Positions 1-8,873 of a stretch of 64,000 nucleotides of DNA are shown here, in pieces. The notes beneath the pieces were generated by a model. It made no database searches. It was given only the letters and a program-made list of their open reading frames with translations, and was not told the origin of the DNA. This DNA comes from Bradyrhizobium sp. 170. Its GTDB lineage: Bacteria > Pseudomonadota > Alphaproteobacteria > Rhizobiales > Xanthobacteraceae. The stretch covers positions 372,001 to 436,000 of the forward strand of contig NZ_CP064703.1 of NCBI RefSeq assembly GCF_023101085.1, in the 5' to 3' direction. The position numbers and the translations under genes were made by a program. Every line of letters begins with the position of its first letter. The stretch's first letter is position 1.

Positions 1-267
1 ATTAATTACACGCCCCCTTTAGGCTCTCAGGGGTGTCGTGTCGGGCTCTGCGGTGGCTACCGATCCAACTCGCGCCGGAAGATTGCGTTTTGGAAGTTGG
101 CGAACTTGATAAGACTGGCATTATGCCATTGGGTTTTCCATGCCGTCGAAAATTGGGGGTTTGGTACAATGCTTGGGCCGATGAGCCGATTTTGATTTGT
201 CCGACGCACTGGAGGATCTGGCGCGCGCCAACAAGTTGGTAAGCTGATTTGCGAGCACGCGCCCTTT

Positions 268-537
268 TTGAACCACGTTATGAGGACAGCGCTTTGTTTC
301 GCTATATTGCCCATTCCCACGCTTGCGCTCGCTCAAGGCGCAACACCGGCAAAGCGACCGACCGTCGGCGCGAAGCCGCTCGTTCAGGTGATGCCGAGGG
401 CGCGTTACCCATGCACATTTGACAGTTGCGTCCGGCAGCCATTTGCATCTAACCCGCCTCTCGATGCTGCGAGCAGAAAATCCGCCTCGCGGCCAAACCG
501 TTTGGAGTTTGTTTTTCCGAGTGAAGGTGTCTCGTAG
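268..537 (+). CDS. Possible small secreted hypothetical protein
   Basis: An 89-codon frame. From its second methionine (about residue 5) it shows a short signal-like stretch, MRTALCFAILPIPTLALAQ, with an ALA-Q cleavage-type end, followed by a Lys/Pro/Arg-rich mature part with two cysteines. The first 267 bases of the window hold nothing I can support. No ribosome binding site of note precedes it and the C-terminal third looks like random translation, so the 3' part may be decayed. Its function is unknown and it may not be a gene. Confidence 0.3.
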   Translation: MNHVMRTALCFAILPIPTLALAQGATPAKRPTVGAKPLVQVMPRARYPCTFDSCVRQPFASNPPLDAASRKSASRPNRLEFVFPSEGVS

Positions 538-619
538 TGAGTTCAATATCGATGCGCGTAGAGGATAAACCTATGTTGAGACCGCCATTCCGCGACGCTC
601 CAAATGGAGCAGGCTGCGG

Positions 620-1405
620 ATGCCTCACCGCAGGTTCCCCGCGGTGATGGCTCCCGGCGGAATTTCCAACGGCCTTCTTGCAGCGCTGCCAGCGACGGAC
701 CTCGATTTTCTGAGGCCCGAGCTAGCGATGGTCGCGCTCGATCAGGACGCGGTCCTTTCGCGCGCGGGTGAGCCGATAGAGTATGTCTTCTTCCCTCATG
801 GCGGGGCCATCTCGTTGATGATCGACATGGCGGACGGACAGACGGTTGCCACAGCCGCAGTCGGACGCGAGGGGGCCGTAGGCATGCTCTCGGTGCTCGG
901 GCCGTCACCGTCGGCCGCTACCGCAATCGTCCATGCGGCGGGCACCGCCGCGCGGATCTCTGCGTCGCGATTTCACGCCGCTTTCAACCGCAGTCCGGCG
1001 ATCCGGAACTTGGTCCAGAATCACGTCAGGGCGATGCTGATACAGTTCCAGCTCGGCTCGGCCTGCAACGCGCTGCACCCGGTCGAAGCCCGCATGGCTC
1101 GCTGGCTACTCCAGCTTCGCGACCGCATCGACCACGACATACTCCCGCTCACCCAGCAGGCGCTTTCGCAAATACTCGGTGTACGACGAACGACGGTGAC
1201 GCTCTTGATGCGCAATCTGCGCGCGCGTGGGGCGATCAGGTCTGATCAACGAGGCAGAATCGAGATCGACCGATTGCGGCTCGCGGCGGCAGCGTGCGAA
1301 TGCCACGATACCATGCGTCTCGAAGTCGAGGAGATCTTCTCTATCAATATGCCCGATCTCGCGCGGTGGCGCGTCTCGGGAGTTGAATCGGGCGATACTA
1401 TATGA
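620..1405 (+). CDS. Crp/Fnr-family transcriptional regulator
   Basis: A 261-residue protein with an N-terminal cyclic-nucleotide-binding-type beta barrel (about residues 20-140, with the phrases EYVFFPHGGAISL and VGREGAVG) and a C-terminal winged helix (about 165-230, with LTQQALSQILGVRRTTVTLLM as the recognition region). The subgroup with VGREGAVGM and RTTVT is very common in Bradyrhizobium, usually as orphan regulators with unknown ligand. The usual FNR cysteine cluster is absent, so direct Fe-S oxygen sensing is unlikely. It stands alone upstream of the cyclase gene and its targets cannot be told from the sequence. The start at 620 is the first ATG of the frame; a later ATG at codon 10 is also possible. 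Confidence 0.85.
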   Translation: MPHRRFPAVMAPGGISNGLLAALPATDLDFLRPELAMVALDQDAVLSRAGEPIEYVFFPHGGAISLMIDMADGQTVATAAVGREGAVGMLSVLGPSPSAATAIVHAAGTAARISASRFHAAFNRSPAIRNLVQNHVRAMLIQFQLGSACNALHPVEARMARWLLQLRDRIDHDILPLTQQALSQILGVRRTTVTLLMRNLRARGAIRSDQRGRIEIDRLRLAAAACECHDTMRLEVEEIFSINMPDLARWRVSGVESGDTI

Positions 1406-1559
1406 GGGCGTTTCGACCCGACCGACCACTATCCCGCTTGCTGAGGTAAGAGAGAGCGTTAGCGGTCAGCCAATGTCAGCTGTGGGTCAAACTGAGAAGT
1501 CAGGGCGTACAACCAGGAAGTCGACTTCGCCCCTAACACCGGACATCGTCAACGCCGGT

Positions 1560-1579
1560 GGGCATGTCCCAAAAGTGCC
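1560..1579. repeat. Degenerate intergenic repeat, copy 1
   Basis: GGGCATGTCCCAAAAGTGCC here matches 6143-6162 with two differences. The surrounding 1406-1653 gap has no gene. It contains scrambled motifs of the same kind (for example around 1470-1500) that recur at 7384-7410, 10925-10990 and 11175-11230. This looks like a decayed interspersed element. Confidence 0.5.
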
Positions 1580-1653
1580 AATATGCGACATCAGCCTTAG
1601 TGGGCATCCCATCTGATCTGTCGTATAATCGCATCTAGGTTGGATCGTGGGCC

Positions 1654-3426
1654 ATGGTGCAGGAGCGGCCAGTCCGGGTCGAGCGGAGGTTGTCGGCGAT
1701 ATTGGCCGCAGACGTAGCTGGCTACTCGCGGTTGATGCACAATGACGAAGAGGCGACCCATGCCAAACTGGCCGCGCTCCTAACCGACGCCGTCGCCCCG
1801 GCAATTGCCGAACACGGCGGCCGTGTCGTGAAGAACACCGGCGACGGGTTCTTGGCGGAGTTTCCGAGCGCGGTCGAAGCCATCCGAGCTGCCGTGCAGT
1901 TCCAGGCGCGTGTTAGCGAGCTTACAACCGGTGATGTGGAAGAGAGACGCATTGTATTCCGCGTGGGCGTCAATATCGGTGACGTAATCGTTGAACCCCA
2001 CGACATCTTCGGCGACGGAGTTAACATTGCTGCGCGGCTTGAAAGCATCGCAGAACCGGGTGGCATCTGCATCTCGTCTGCTGCCTACGATCAGGTCCGA
2101 GGCAAGGTCGGCGTTGAGTTCGCCGATCTGGGTGAGCAGAACCTCAAGAACATCGACGACCCGGTGCGGGCCTATGCCGTTGACCTGAACGCGAAAGCCG
2201 ACCGAGCTGCTTCGCTGCCATCATCAACTCCCCGGTTGTCCATCGTTGTTTTGCCGTTCGCAAACATCGGAGGCAATCCCGAGCAAGACTACTTCGTCGA
2301 AGGCGTGACCGAGAGCCTGACCACCGACTTGTCGCGGATCAATGGCGCGTTCGTGATTGCGCGCAACACCGCGTTCACCTTCAAAGGTAAGGCGGTCAAC
2401 GTAGTGAGGCTCGGACGTGAGTTGAACGTCCGCTACGTGCTCGAAGGGTCGGTGCAACGTGGTGGCAACCTCCTTCGGGTCAACGTGCAACTGGTCGATG
2501 CCGAAACCGGCAACCACCTCTGGGCGGAGCGTTTTGACAAGCCCGTTGCCGACCTCTTTGACATGCAGGACGAAATCGTATCGAGGCTCGCCAACTCATT
2601 AGATGCCGAACTCGTTGCCGCCGAGGCACGGCGAGCGGAGCGTTCACCGCATCCAAACGCGATGGACTTGGTGTTCCGAGGTAGGGCTTGGTTTAACAAG
2701 GGGCTGACCCCCGATTACATGGTACAAGCGCGCGGCTTTTTCGAGCAGGCCATGGCGCTCGATCCAGGAAATGTCGAGGTCATGGTCGGTTTGGCGCGGA
2801 TCGATGCCGTACTCGGAGGTGCCCTTATGACCGACGATTATTCAGCGCGGTTCACCTCGGCCGAGGCGACTTTAACCAAAGCGCTATCGCTCGCGCCGAA
2901 CCACGCTTTTGCACACGTGTATCTGGGCTTCGTGCAAATATTTACGAAACGCGTGGCTCAAGGCATCGCGCAATGCGAGCGGGCGCTGGCGCTGGATCGC
3001 AATTTGGCCGGCGCTCACGCTCTCATCGGCTTCGCCAAGTTTTTACTTGGTCGAGGCGCAGAGACCGAATCTCACATCAACGAGGCATTCCGCCTTTCTC
3101 CTCGCGACACCCTTGCCGATCGATGGATGGCATGGGTCGGCCTCGCCAAGGCGCAGCTCGGTGCCGATGCCGAAGCAGTCGTCTGGCTGCGCCGGGGCCT
3201 TCGAAATTATTCCGCCGCGCATTTCCTTCTCGCGGCTGTGCTGGTGCGGCTCGGGGAGCTGGACGAAGCGCGGGCCGCGGTGCAAGCGGGACTTGCGCTC
3301 GATCCAAGCTTCACCATTCGTCGCTTTCGTGATGCCACATATGCACGGAGCGACAATCCGACCTTCCTTGCCTGGAGCGACCACGCCATTGAGAGCATGC
3401 GGTCGGCCGGGGTGCCTGAGGGCTGA
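1654..3426 (+). CDS. Class III nucleotide cyclase with TPR domain
   Basis: A 590-residue protein. Residues 10-175 form an adenylate/guanylate cyclase catalytic domain: the metal-binding aspartates are D20 in ILAADVAGYS and D64 in NTGDGF, followed by GVNIGDVI and the FGDGVNIAARLE signature. Residues 190-320 form the FlgO-like segment usual in this family (IVVLPFANIGG, then YFVEGVTESLTTDLSR and LEGSVQR). Tetratricopeptide repeats fill 340-560. This three-part architecture is abundant in Bradyrhizobium and is thought to make cAMP in response to unknown signals. It has no membrane segment, so it is probably cytosolic. A group II intron starts 14 bases after the stop codon, so the reading frame is intact but the natural 3' untranslated region is interrupted. 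Confidence 0.9.
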   Translation: MVQERPVRVERRLSAILAADVAGYSRLMHNDEEATHAKLAALLTDAVAPAIAEHGGRVVKNTGDGFLAEFPSAVEAIRAAVQFQARVSELTTGDVEERRIVFRVGVNIGDVIVEPHDIFGDGVNIAARLESIAEPGGICISSAAYDQVRGKVGVEFADLGEQNLKNIDDPVRAYAVDLNAKADRAASLPSSTPRLSIVVLPFANIGGNPEQDYFVEGVTESLTTDLSRINGAFVIARNTAFTFKGKAVNVVRLGRELNVRYVLEGSVQRGGNLLRVNVQLVDAETGNHLWAERFDKPVADLFDMQDEIVSRLANSLDAELVAAEARRAERSPHPNAMDLVFRGRAWFNKGLTPDYMVQARGFFEQAMALDPGNVEVMVGLARIDAVLGGALMTDDYSARFTSAEATLTKALSLAPNHAFAHVYLGFVQIFTKRVAQGIAQCERALALDRNLAGAHALIGFAKFLLGRGAETESHINEAFRLSPRDTLADRWMAWVGLAKAQLGADAEAVVWLRRGLRNYSAAHFLLAAVLVRLGELDEARAAVQAGLALDPSFTIRRFRDATYARSDNPTFLAWSDHAIESMRSAGVPEG

Positions 3427-3933
3427 TGTCTGAGTTGGGTGTGCGCCGTGCAAAGGCGGCGCTTTCCAGTGGGTGCAAACCCCACCCGGCAACCGCTCCA
3501 GCCGGAAGCATCGGAGCAGCCATGGAGGTAACGAAGTGGCTGAAGCCTTCGATTAGCGTGTCACGAATTGGTGACAGCGCGAGTGTGCAGGCCGCAACGC
3601 GAGTGAACGCCGAGCAAGCCTCGAAAAGGACAATGCGCAGGTCGACCCGACAACCCTTTCGGGGAAGACTGATACGTCTGGATGAAATGAGCGAAACGAT
3701 ACGTTCAGACGCTGCGCCGGGGTAGTGGCGGCGGCATGTACACAAGGAAAGCGTACGCAACACGGGAAGCCCCATGGCGCGGTCAGCGATGACCAACCGA
3801 GCGCCCGCGAGGGACAGATCGGGCGCCATGGGGTGGCGGAGAGGTTCGTATTACCGCTGAAGCCGGGTAACGCCGGGGGAGGGAAGGGACCTCAGTTCAA
3901 GACAGACGCAACAAGTGGTGAGGGATTTGGAGA

Positions 3934-5265
3934 TTGGGCAACCTATCAACTCCGAAAACTGTTCAGAAGCTGCAGAAGGCGTTGCACGCGAAAGCGAAGG
4001 CAGAAGCCGGCTATCGCTTCTACGCGCTGTACGACAAGATCAGCCGCGAGGACATCCTGGCTCATGCGTTCGCCCAGTGCCGCTCCAACAAGGGCGCACC
4101 GGGGGTAGACGGCCAGGACTTCGCGGACATTGAGGCGTATGGCGTGGAGCGGTGGCTCGGCGAACTGGCGCTTGCGCTCAGGGAGGAGAGCTACCAACCG
4201 GATCCTATCAGAAGAGTGTTCATCCCGAAGGCCAACGGCACGCTCAGGCCGCTGGGCATCTCGACCGTGCGGGATCGGGTCTGCATGACAGCAACAATGC
4301 TGGTGCTGGAGCCGATCTTCGAAGCCGACCTTCCACCCGAACTGTACGCGTACCGTCCAGGGCGGAATGCCCAACAGGCGGTGGTCAAGGTGGAAGGGCT
4401 GCTGTTCCGTGGCCACCCGGAAGTCGTCGATGCCGACCTCGCGGACTACTTCGGAAGCATCCCCCATGCCGAGTTATTACAGTCGGTAGCGCGCCGGATC
4501 GTTGATCGGCGCGTGCTGCATCTGATCAAGATGTGGCTGGAATGCCCCGTGGAAGAAACCGATGATCGAGGAAGGAAGACGCGCACGACCGAAGCCCGGG
4601 ACAGCCGGCGCGGCATTCCGCAGGGCTCACCCATCTCACCGCTGCTGGCGAATATATACATGCGCCGGTTCGTGCTGGGATGGAAGAAGCTCGGACTGGA
4701 GCAATGCCTCGGCAGTCGTATCGTGACCTATGCCGACGACCTTGTGATCCTGTGCAAGAAAGGCAATGCCGATCAGGCATTGCAACAACTGCGCAAGATC
4801 ATGAGCAAGCTGAAGCTCACGGTCAACGAGGAGAAGACGCGAATCTGCAATGTTCCGGAAGGAGAGTTCGACTTCCTGGGTTACACGTTCGGACGAATGT
4901 ATTCTGCGAGAACCGGCCAGGCGCGCCTGGGTTACCGGCCATCGAAGAAGAGCATCAAGCGCATGGTTGAGCAGATCCATGCACTGACCGACCGAACCGG
5001 GACATGGCAAGAAACCACAAAGCTGGTGGGCAAGGTGAACCGTACGCTGCGCGGATGGGCGAACTACTTCCAAGTAGGCACCGTCAGCAAGGCGTATCGG
5101 GCGCTCGACAGCTACACAGCGATGCGGTTGCGCCGGTGGTTGCAGGTCAAGCACAAAACCAGGCGTCGCAAGGGCGGGACCTATCCACTCTCGCATCTTT
5201 ACGGGCACTTTGGGCTCGTACGCCTGAGCAGGCTTGGGCACGACGTGCCGTGGGTGAAGGCGTGA
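3934..5265 (+). CDS. ltrA: Group II intron reverse transcriptase/maturase
   Basis: A 443-residue protein beginning at TTG (3934). It carries the ordered RT motifs: GAPGVDG (about residue 54), [17 protein letters not shown] (about 95-110), the domain around [29 protein letters not shown] (about 225-245) and the catalytic YADD (about 268-271). A GWANYF-type maturase (X) domain lies near residue 370. No HNH endonuclease domain is visible, so mobility would have to be endonuclease-independent. The frame is complete with no stops, and domain V follows it, so the element may be active in splicing or retrohoming. The start is uncertain: no ATG precedes conserved sequence, and TTG at 3934 is the upstream limit considered. 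Confidence 0.93.
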   Translation: MGNLSTPKTVQKLQKALHAKAKAEAGYRFYALYDKISREDILAHAFAQCRSNKGAPGVDGQDFADIEAYGVERWLGELALALREESYQPDPIRRVFIPKANGTLRPLGISTVRDRVCMTATMLVLEPIFEADLPPELYAYRPGRNAQQAVVKVEGLLFRGHPEVVDADLADYFGSIPHAELLQSVARRIVDRRVLHLIKMWLECPVEETDDRGRKTRTTEARDSRRGIPQGSPISPLLANIYMRRFVLGWKKLGLEQCLGSRIVTYADDLVILCKKGNADQALQQLRKIMSKLKLTVNEEKTRICNVPEGEFDFLGYTFGRMYSARTGQARLGYRPSKKSIKRMVEQIHALTDRTGTWQETTKLVGKVNRTLRGWANYFQVGTVSKAYRALDSYTAMRLRRWLQVKHKTRRRKGGTYPLSHLYGHFGLVRLSRLGHDVPWVKA

Positions 5266-5277
5266 AGTTTTGTCCGA

Positions 5278-5310
5278 GAGCCGGATGCGGGAAATCTGCC
5301 TGTCCGGTTC
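5278..5310 (+). ncRNA. Group II intron domain V hairpin
   Basis: The 33 bases begin GAGCCGGATGCGG, turn at a GAAA tetraloop-like GGGAAATC, and return as CTGCCTGTCCGGTTC. The outer helix (GAGCCGGA with TCCGGTTC) and the inner helix are the hallmark of catalytic domain V, including the AGC-like triad position near the 5' strand. It lies 12 bases after the maturase stop codon, as expected. Confidence 0.8.
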
Positions 5311-5630
5311 GATGAGCGGGGTGTGAAAACGGCGCCATGGTCGAGCCAGTAAGGCACCGCCAGACGAAAGGGGCGGCAACAGATATGCTCGAACCTAAAG
5401 CTACCGCGTCACACCTCGACTCTACCATCAACCGAAATCGGCGCTTGTGACAATGAGGTCCGCTTCACCCTCGAACTCGGACATCGCGCGATGCTGTCGT
5501 CGCAGCACCTCTTCGGCTGCGCGGAGTGACCCGAAGCACCAGGAGAACGGGCGCGGCCCCACTGCGTCTGGTGCGTTGTTCTCAAGTCCAGCCTACACTC
5601 TGCTACTATCAACAGCCGAGGAGCTGAGCC

Positions 5631-6041
5631 ATGACCACCCGGCACGCCGCCTGCAGCTGTGGGCAGCTTCACCTCACGATCGAAGGCGAATCGGTGCGTA
5701 TCTCCACGTGTCACTGTCTGGCGTGCCAGCGCCGTACTGGTGCAGTATTTAGCAACCAAGCGAGCTTCCGGCGCGAGCAGGTCACCTTCACCGGTAAGGC
5801 TACGACGTGGAATCGGACAGCCGAAAGCGCGAGCGTGGTGACTTTTAACTTCTGTCCGACATGCGGCTCCACGGTCTACTGGGAGAGCGAAAGTTTTCCT
5901 GGACGCGTCATTGTTGCCATCGGAAACTTCGCCGACCCGAATTTCCCGGCGCCGACCGTCTCGGTGTGGGAGGAGTCACGCCACCCCTGGGTCTCGTTGC
6001 CGCCCGATACTCCGCTCACGCGAACGGCGAAGCAGGGGTGA
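5631..6041 (+). CDS. GFA/CENP-V family zinc-binding protein
   Basis: A 136-residue protein of the GFA family (named after glutathione-dependent formaldehyde-activating enzyme). It has the paired zinc ligand motifs CSCGQ (residues 9-13), CHCLACQRRTGA (about 28-39) and CPTCGSTVYW (about 75-84). The fold is a beta-rich Mss4-like barrel. Family members bind glutathione or related thiols, but most have no proven reaction, so formaldehyde activation should not be assumed. It is monocistronic. ATG at 5631 follows GAGGAGCTGAGCC, a good ribosome binding site. The 205 bases between the intron and this gene hold nothing I recognise. Confidence 0.85.
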   Translation: MTTRHAACSCGQLHLTIEGESVRISTCHCLACQRRTGAVFSNQASFRREQVTFTGKATTWNRTAESASVVTFNFCPTCGSTVYWESESFPGRVIVAIGNFADPNFPAPTVSVWEESRHPWVSLPPDTPLTRTAKQG

Positions 6042-6142
6042 CCACATCACATCTGAGGTCCGTTCCGGGTCATTCGCGTCGGGTTGACCGGATCAAGGCG
6101 ACTTCCGGTCTACCGCGGTGAACGGACATTCTCAGGATAGGC

Positions 6143-6162
6143 GGGCATGTCGCAAAGGTGCC
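6143..6162. repeat. Degenerate intergenic repeat, copy 2
   Basis: GGGCATGTCGCAAAGGTGCC is nearly identical to 1560-1579 and is followed by AGAAGCAGACTTC, a string that reappears in slightly altered form near 10927-10940. The 6042-6373 gap between the GFA gene and the carD pseudogene otherwise holds no supportable gene. Confidence 0.5.
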
Positions 6163-6373
6163 CAGAAGCAGACTTCACCCGGCCCTGACAAAAGCGGCCG
6201 ACCGCCCCACGGAAAAGCGCTTGATCCAGTCCAGGCCGTTCCGGGAGTAGGCGGCCTTCTTACCGTTGTTGATGTGGAGCTGGACGCGATCGCCGGCGGC
6301 CAAGCCGTCGCGCATCACGCAGGCGTGGTCAGCGATCCGGGATCACGCAGAACGCGTCGCGCGATCTAGGCAG

Positions 6374-6972
6374 TCAGGCGCTACGCTTGAGCGTGCCGGT
6401 CTTCAACAGGCCCTCGAGCTCTTTGACGGCCTGTTCCTCGGAGATTCCGTCCACCAGCGCGATTTCTCCGCAAAGGCGGCCGAGCGCCGACACGTACAAC
6501 TGCCGTTCGCTGAAACTCTGGCCGGAATCGCCCGGTCGGAAAAGATCGCGAGCGACCTCCGCGATTGCGACGATATCTCCGGAGTTGATTTTGCTTTCAT
6601 ATTCCTGAGCAAGCCGGGACCAGTTGCCGCGGCCTTTCCGGGAGTTTCGCTCAGAATCTGTTTCACTCCTTCGACCGAGGAGAGATCCGATGGCTTGCGC
6701 ATTCCGACGTTCGCGGCTTTCCGGACGGGAACGCGGACGGTCATTTTGCTCTTCTTGAAAAAGATCACGAAGAACTCCAGGCTCGCTCCGGCAACGGTCT
6801 GCTCTTCAATCGACAGAATCTGTCCCACGCCGTGCGCCGGATAGACGACGAAGTCCGTCGCCTTGAACTCTAAGCGAATCTTCCCGTTTTCGCGCGTACC
6901 GGGAAGCGCCGAGGCGGCGTCCGGCGCCTCTGGGAAACGACCGGATTTCGCTTTTTGATCGTCCAAGCTCAT
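6374..6972 (-). pseudogene. carD: Frameshifted CarD-family transcription regulator
   Basis: From ATG at 6972 the frame reads the CarD RNA-polymerase-interacting domain: FKATDFVVYPAHGVGQI, then FFKKSKMTVRVPV and VKQILSETPGKA. At about plus-strand positions 6628-6636 the coherent frame changes. The rest continues in another frame as NWSRLAQEYESKINSGD, then AIAEVARDLFR and AVKELEGLLKTG, ending at TGA (6374-6376). The 599-base span is one base short of a multiple of three, so a single deleted base explains it. CarD normally binds the RNAP beta subunit and stabilises open complexes, and a full-length protein here would be about 200 residues, near the usual size with a short N-terminal extension. 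It could be an inactive extra copy or a sequencing error. Confidence 0.8.
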
Positions 6973-7550
6973 GTCGCGGTTCGGCTCCTTCGGGTGTTGT
7001 ACCGACTGATCGCCAATCACGCGGCAAATTATCTGAGCGTTCTAGTCGCTGCGGCGCGCTTCGCGCCGTCTTCGCTGCTACAACATCATTAAGCTCGAGA
7101 AGCCAGCATCGCCACGATAATGATAGCACGCATCGGATTCCCATCGAGTCGTGTGGCTTCTCGGCAACTTGTTCCGTACGGAAAAGAGGCCTTGGCGCGC
7201 TCTCGGGTGCCGTGGAAGATCTTCGAGATCACGACCGACGTAATGGTGAGCAGCACGGAGAATTACGGGATTCTCCACGGTGCGATCCTAGTTGCGGCTG
7301 AACCTTCTCGAAGTCCCTCGCATCTCCGATCACGACCGTCGCGGTCTGATCGGATGCAAGCGTCCCAACGAAGCCAAAGCAGCAATGTCCGAACTGCGTC
7401 AAAAAGCACAGCTCAAGCAGGAATGTTCGACGTCTGCTCTTCCCTGTGAAGCCACCGCCATTAAACTTAACCAGCAATCTTAATCAGCGGTTTTTCTTGC
7501 GGGGCACTGTGGCCGCGCTACCGTCGTCTCATCGGTCACGGAGGTGATCT
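6973..7550. other. Intergenic stretch without a supportable gene
   Basis: This 578-base stretch lies between the carD pseudogene and the small gene at 7551. The open frames in it have no ribosome binding sites and no recognisable domains. Around 7384-7410 the phrase CAATGTCCGAACTGCGTCAAA resembles CAATGTCAGCTGTGGGTCAAA at 1472-1492, so part of it is the decayed interspersed repeat seen elsewhere in the window. Confidence 0.5.
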
Positions 7551-7775
7551 ATGAGCGATAAGAAGACGAAGGCCGAGCTGCTCGAGATGCTGGCCGAGGC
7601 GGTCCGCAATACGCAACCCCAGCCGGTCGGTAACACGCAACCCGAGCCTGTCCACGACCCACAACCCGAGCGGAAACGTAAAGCGCAATCCCACAAAACG
7701 CGGCCAGCGTCGCAGCGCACGGCCAAAATTAAAACCGTTCGGGCATCTGCTAGCCGCAAGCAGCGGCGTCGATAA
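7551..7775 (+). CDS. Small basic Gln/Pro-rich hypothetical protein
   Basis: A 74-residue protein. A near-perfect anti-Shine-Dalgarno match (GGAGGTGATCT) sits directly before the ATG, so translation is likely. Residues 1-20 look helical and acidic (KTKAELLEMLAEAV). Residues 21-45 repeat the pattern NTQPQP, NTQPEP, DPQPE. The C-terminus is strongly basic and ends QRRR. Composition suggests a DNA- or RNA-binding tail, but no family is recognised. It heads a row of tiny plus-strand genes up to 8385. Confidence 0.6.
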   Translation: MSDKKTKAELLEMLAEAVRNTQPQPVGNTQPEPVHDPQPERKRKAQSHKTRPASQRTAKIKTVRASASRKQRRR

Positions 7776-7791
7776 TGCAGTCGAGGATTCC

Positions 7792-7971
7792 ATGATCTAT
7801 AAAATGACGAAAGACCCCGCGCAACGACCGGAAGAAAAGGCTTTTCTACAAGCACATAAGCGAAGGGCGGCAACTGAATACGAAAAAGCGCAGGAAGCCT
7901 TCCAAAAGAACTATGAACGATTGCGGGCTGAGCGATTAGCTAGGGAAGCCGCGAAGCCCAAACAGAAATAG
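7792..7971 (+). CDS. Small helical hypothetical protein (59 aa)
   Basis: The ATG at 7792 opens a 59-residue frame that begins MIYKMTKDPAQR. It is rich in Lys, Glu, Ala and Gln with heptad-like spacing (YEKAQEAFQKNYERLRAERL), so a single amphipathic helix or coiled coil is likely. An internal ATG at codon 5 is an alternative start. It starts 17 bases after the preceding small gene and probably belongs to the same transcript. No known family is recognised. Confidence 0.5.
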   Translation: MIYKMTKDPAQRPEEKAFLQAHKRRAATEYEKAQEAFQKNYERLRAERLAREAAKPKQK

Positions 7972-7983
7972 CACCTTTGTTTC

Positions 7984-8145
7984 GTGGGTTATTTCGAATA
8001 CGCGCGAACCGATCAAGGCGAGGTTCTGCTTAACCCAACTGCTCAAGGTTACTACACACAATTGATTGCTAAGTTCCGGCAAAATGTAATTGATGGCTGT
8101 GGCGGTCGTCGCCGGAGCCGCACTCACAATGAAACAGCCCGATAG
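7984..8145 (+). CDS. Possible small protein (53 aa)
   Basis: A GTG-started frame with a protein-like beginning (YFEYARTDQGEVLLNPTAQG, then YYTQLIAKFRQNV). The last 15 residues are Arg/Gly-rich and overlap the next frame at 8093, so the natural end may have been lost. It has no strong ribosome binding site. The alternative is that this is a gene fragment left over from rearrangement. Confidence 0.3.
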   Translation: MGYFEYARTDQGEVLLNPTAQGYYTQLIAKFRQNVIDGCGGRRRSRTHNETAR

Positions 8146-8293
8146 ATATGCCGTTGAACTGGTGATTTTTAGACTGCTCGACGCCCTGGTGAAAAGCAAA
8201 GCCGTTGAGGTCAATATTTTAGAGCGCCACGTCCTAGTGCCGCTCTTCCATCACATGCAGGTGCACGAATCCTATAAGAATAAGGCAGGCTAG
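8093..8293 (+). CDS. Small hypothetical protein (66 aa)
   Basis: The frame starts at ATG 8093 (a TTG lies just before it). The N-terminus is hydrophobic (MAVAVVAGAALTM), and the body ELVIFRLLDALVKSKAVEV reads as one or two helices. Its stop codon TAG shares a base with a GTG that opens the next mini-frame. The function is unknown. It overlaps the 53-residue frame above, so at most one of the two is likely to be used in the overlapped part. Confidence 0.4.
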   Translation: MAVAVVAGAALTMKQPDRYAVELVIFRLLDALVKSKAVEVNILERHVLVPLFHHMQVHESYKNKAG

Positions 8294-8385
8294 TGAGCAA
8301 GAACGGGCGCGGCACAACGAAATCTCCTTCGAATGCATGGACGTGGCATGCTCATTTGGAAAACGTGCTCAATCGCCTGAAGTAA
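8293..8385 (+). CDS. Possible micro-protein (30 aa)
   Basis: GTG at 8293 overlaps the stop of the preceding frame by one base, suggesting translational coupling. The product is 30 residues: Lys/Thr/Ser-rich at first, then WTWHAHLENVLNRLK. It is too short to classify. From 8386 to 8591 nothing further is supported. Confidence 0.25.
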   Translation: MSKNGRGTTKSPSNAWTWHAHLENVLNRLK

Positions 8386-8591
8386 GCTCGCATCAAGCCC
8401 AGTACTCTGAGACCTATCCACGGGAATTACTTTCGAGAGAGGTGGACGACGTTTCCATTAGATCGGGGCTCGCAATAGCTGGCCACACGCATCCATGAGT
8501 TTACGGTAGGTCTGTGCAGACTTGTGTCGAGCAAGCGCTGATTCGGTGATTTTACGCGGGAAGCTGGACCGGGAGTGAACGGCGGCAGTCC

Positions 8592-8801
8592 TCAATCTTC
8601 ATTCGCCGCAACACGATTTCCATGGCCTTGGCCGAAATCCGACAACAGTGCTTCGTCTTTGTGCGTGGCCCAAAATGCCTGTAGCGCCGCCTCCTGCTTT
8701 TCATAAAGCACAAGCCCGGCCTTTCGTTCTACAAGCACGGGCGGTACACCGATGAGGTTCGCCGTCGGTTGCGAGGATCCTTCACGACTGACGACACCCA
8801 A
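8592..8801 (-). CDS. Hypothetical protein or gene remnant
   Basis: The TTG-started frame gives 69 residues. The part from about residue 20 on (ERKAGLVLYEKQEAALQAFW, then ATHKDEALLSDFG) has the composition of a real helical protein, while the first 20 residues do not. No ribosome binding site is evident. It may be the 3' end of a lost gene. It lies directly downstream of the methyltransferase gene on the same strand. Confidence 0.3.
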   Translation of the reverse strand: MGVVSREGSSQPTANLIGVPPVLVERKAGLVLYEKQEAALQAFWATHKDEALLSDFGQGHGNRVAANED

Positions 8802-8873
8802 CTACCTGCTGTCCGTAAGTTGCAGCTTTGTGGCTCCGCCGGCACTCGGAGCCACCACGCCGTCACACGTAGC

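Larger units (their letters stand above)
3441..5425 (+). mobile_element. Group II intron with encoded maturase
   Basis: The 5' end fits the GUGYG consensus (GTGCGCC at 3441; a GTGTG at 3439 is an alternative). The reverse transcriptase frame sits at 3934-5265 in the position of domain IV. A domain V-like hairpin follows at 5278-5310, and the element ends in an AY dinucleotide (CTCTAC, last base about 5425). Domain VI appears as a 10-bp helix between 5317-5326 and 5409-5418, with about 80 bases between the arms. The insertion point is 14 bases after the stop of the cyclase gene, outside coding sequence. Boundaries are by motif only; EBS/IBS pairing was not worked out. Confidence 0.85.

Noticed and set aside
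121..546. Minus-strand open frame of 141 codons near the left end
   Set aside because: Arg/Ser-rich random-looking translation without start signal or hydrophobic pattern.
4636..5379. Long minus-strand open frame opposite the intron maturase
   Set aside because: It is a shadow of ltrA with no domain, start signal or family resemblance.
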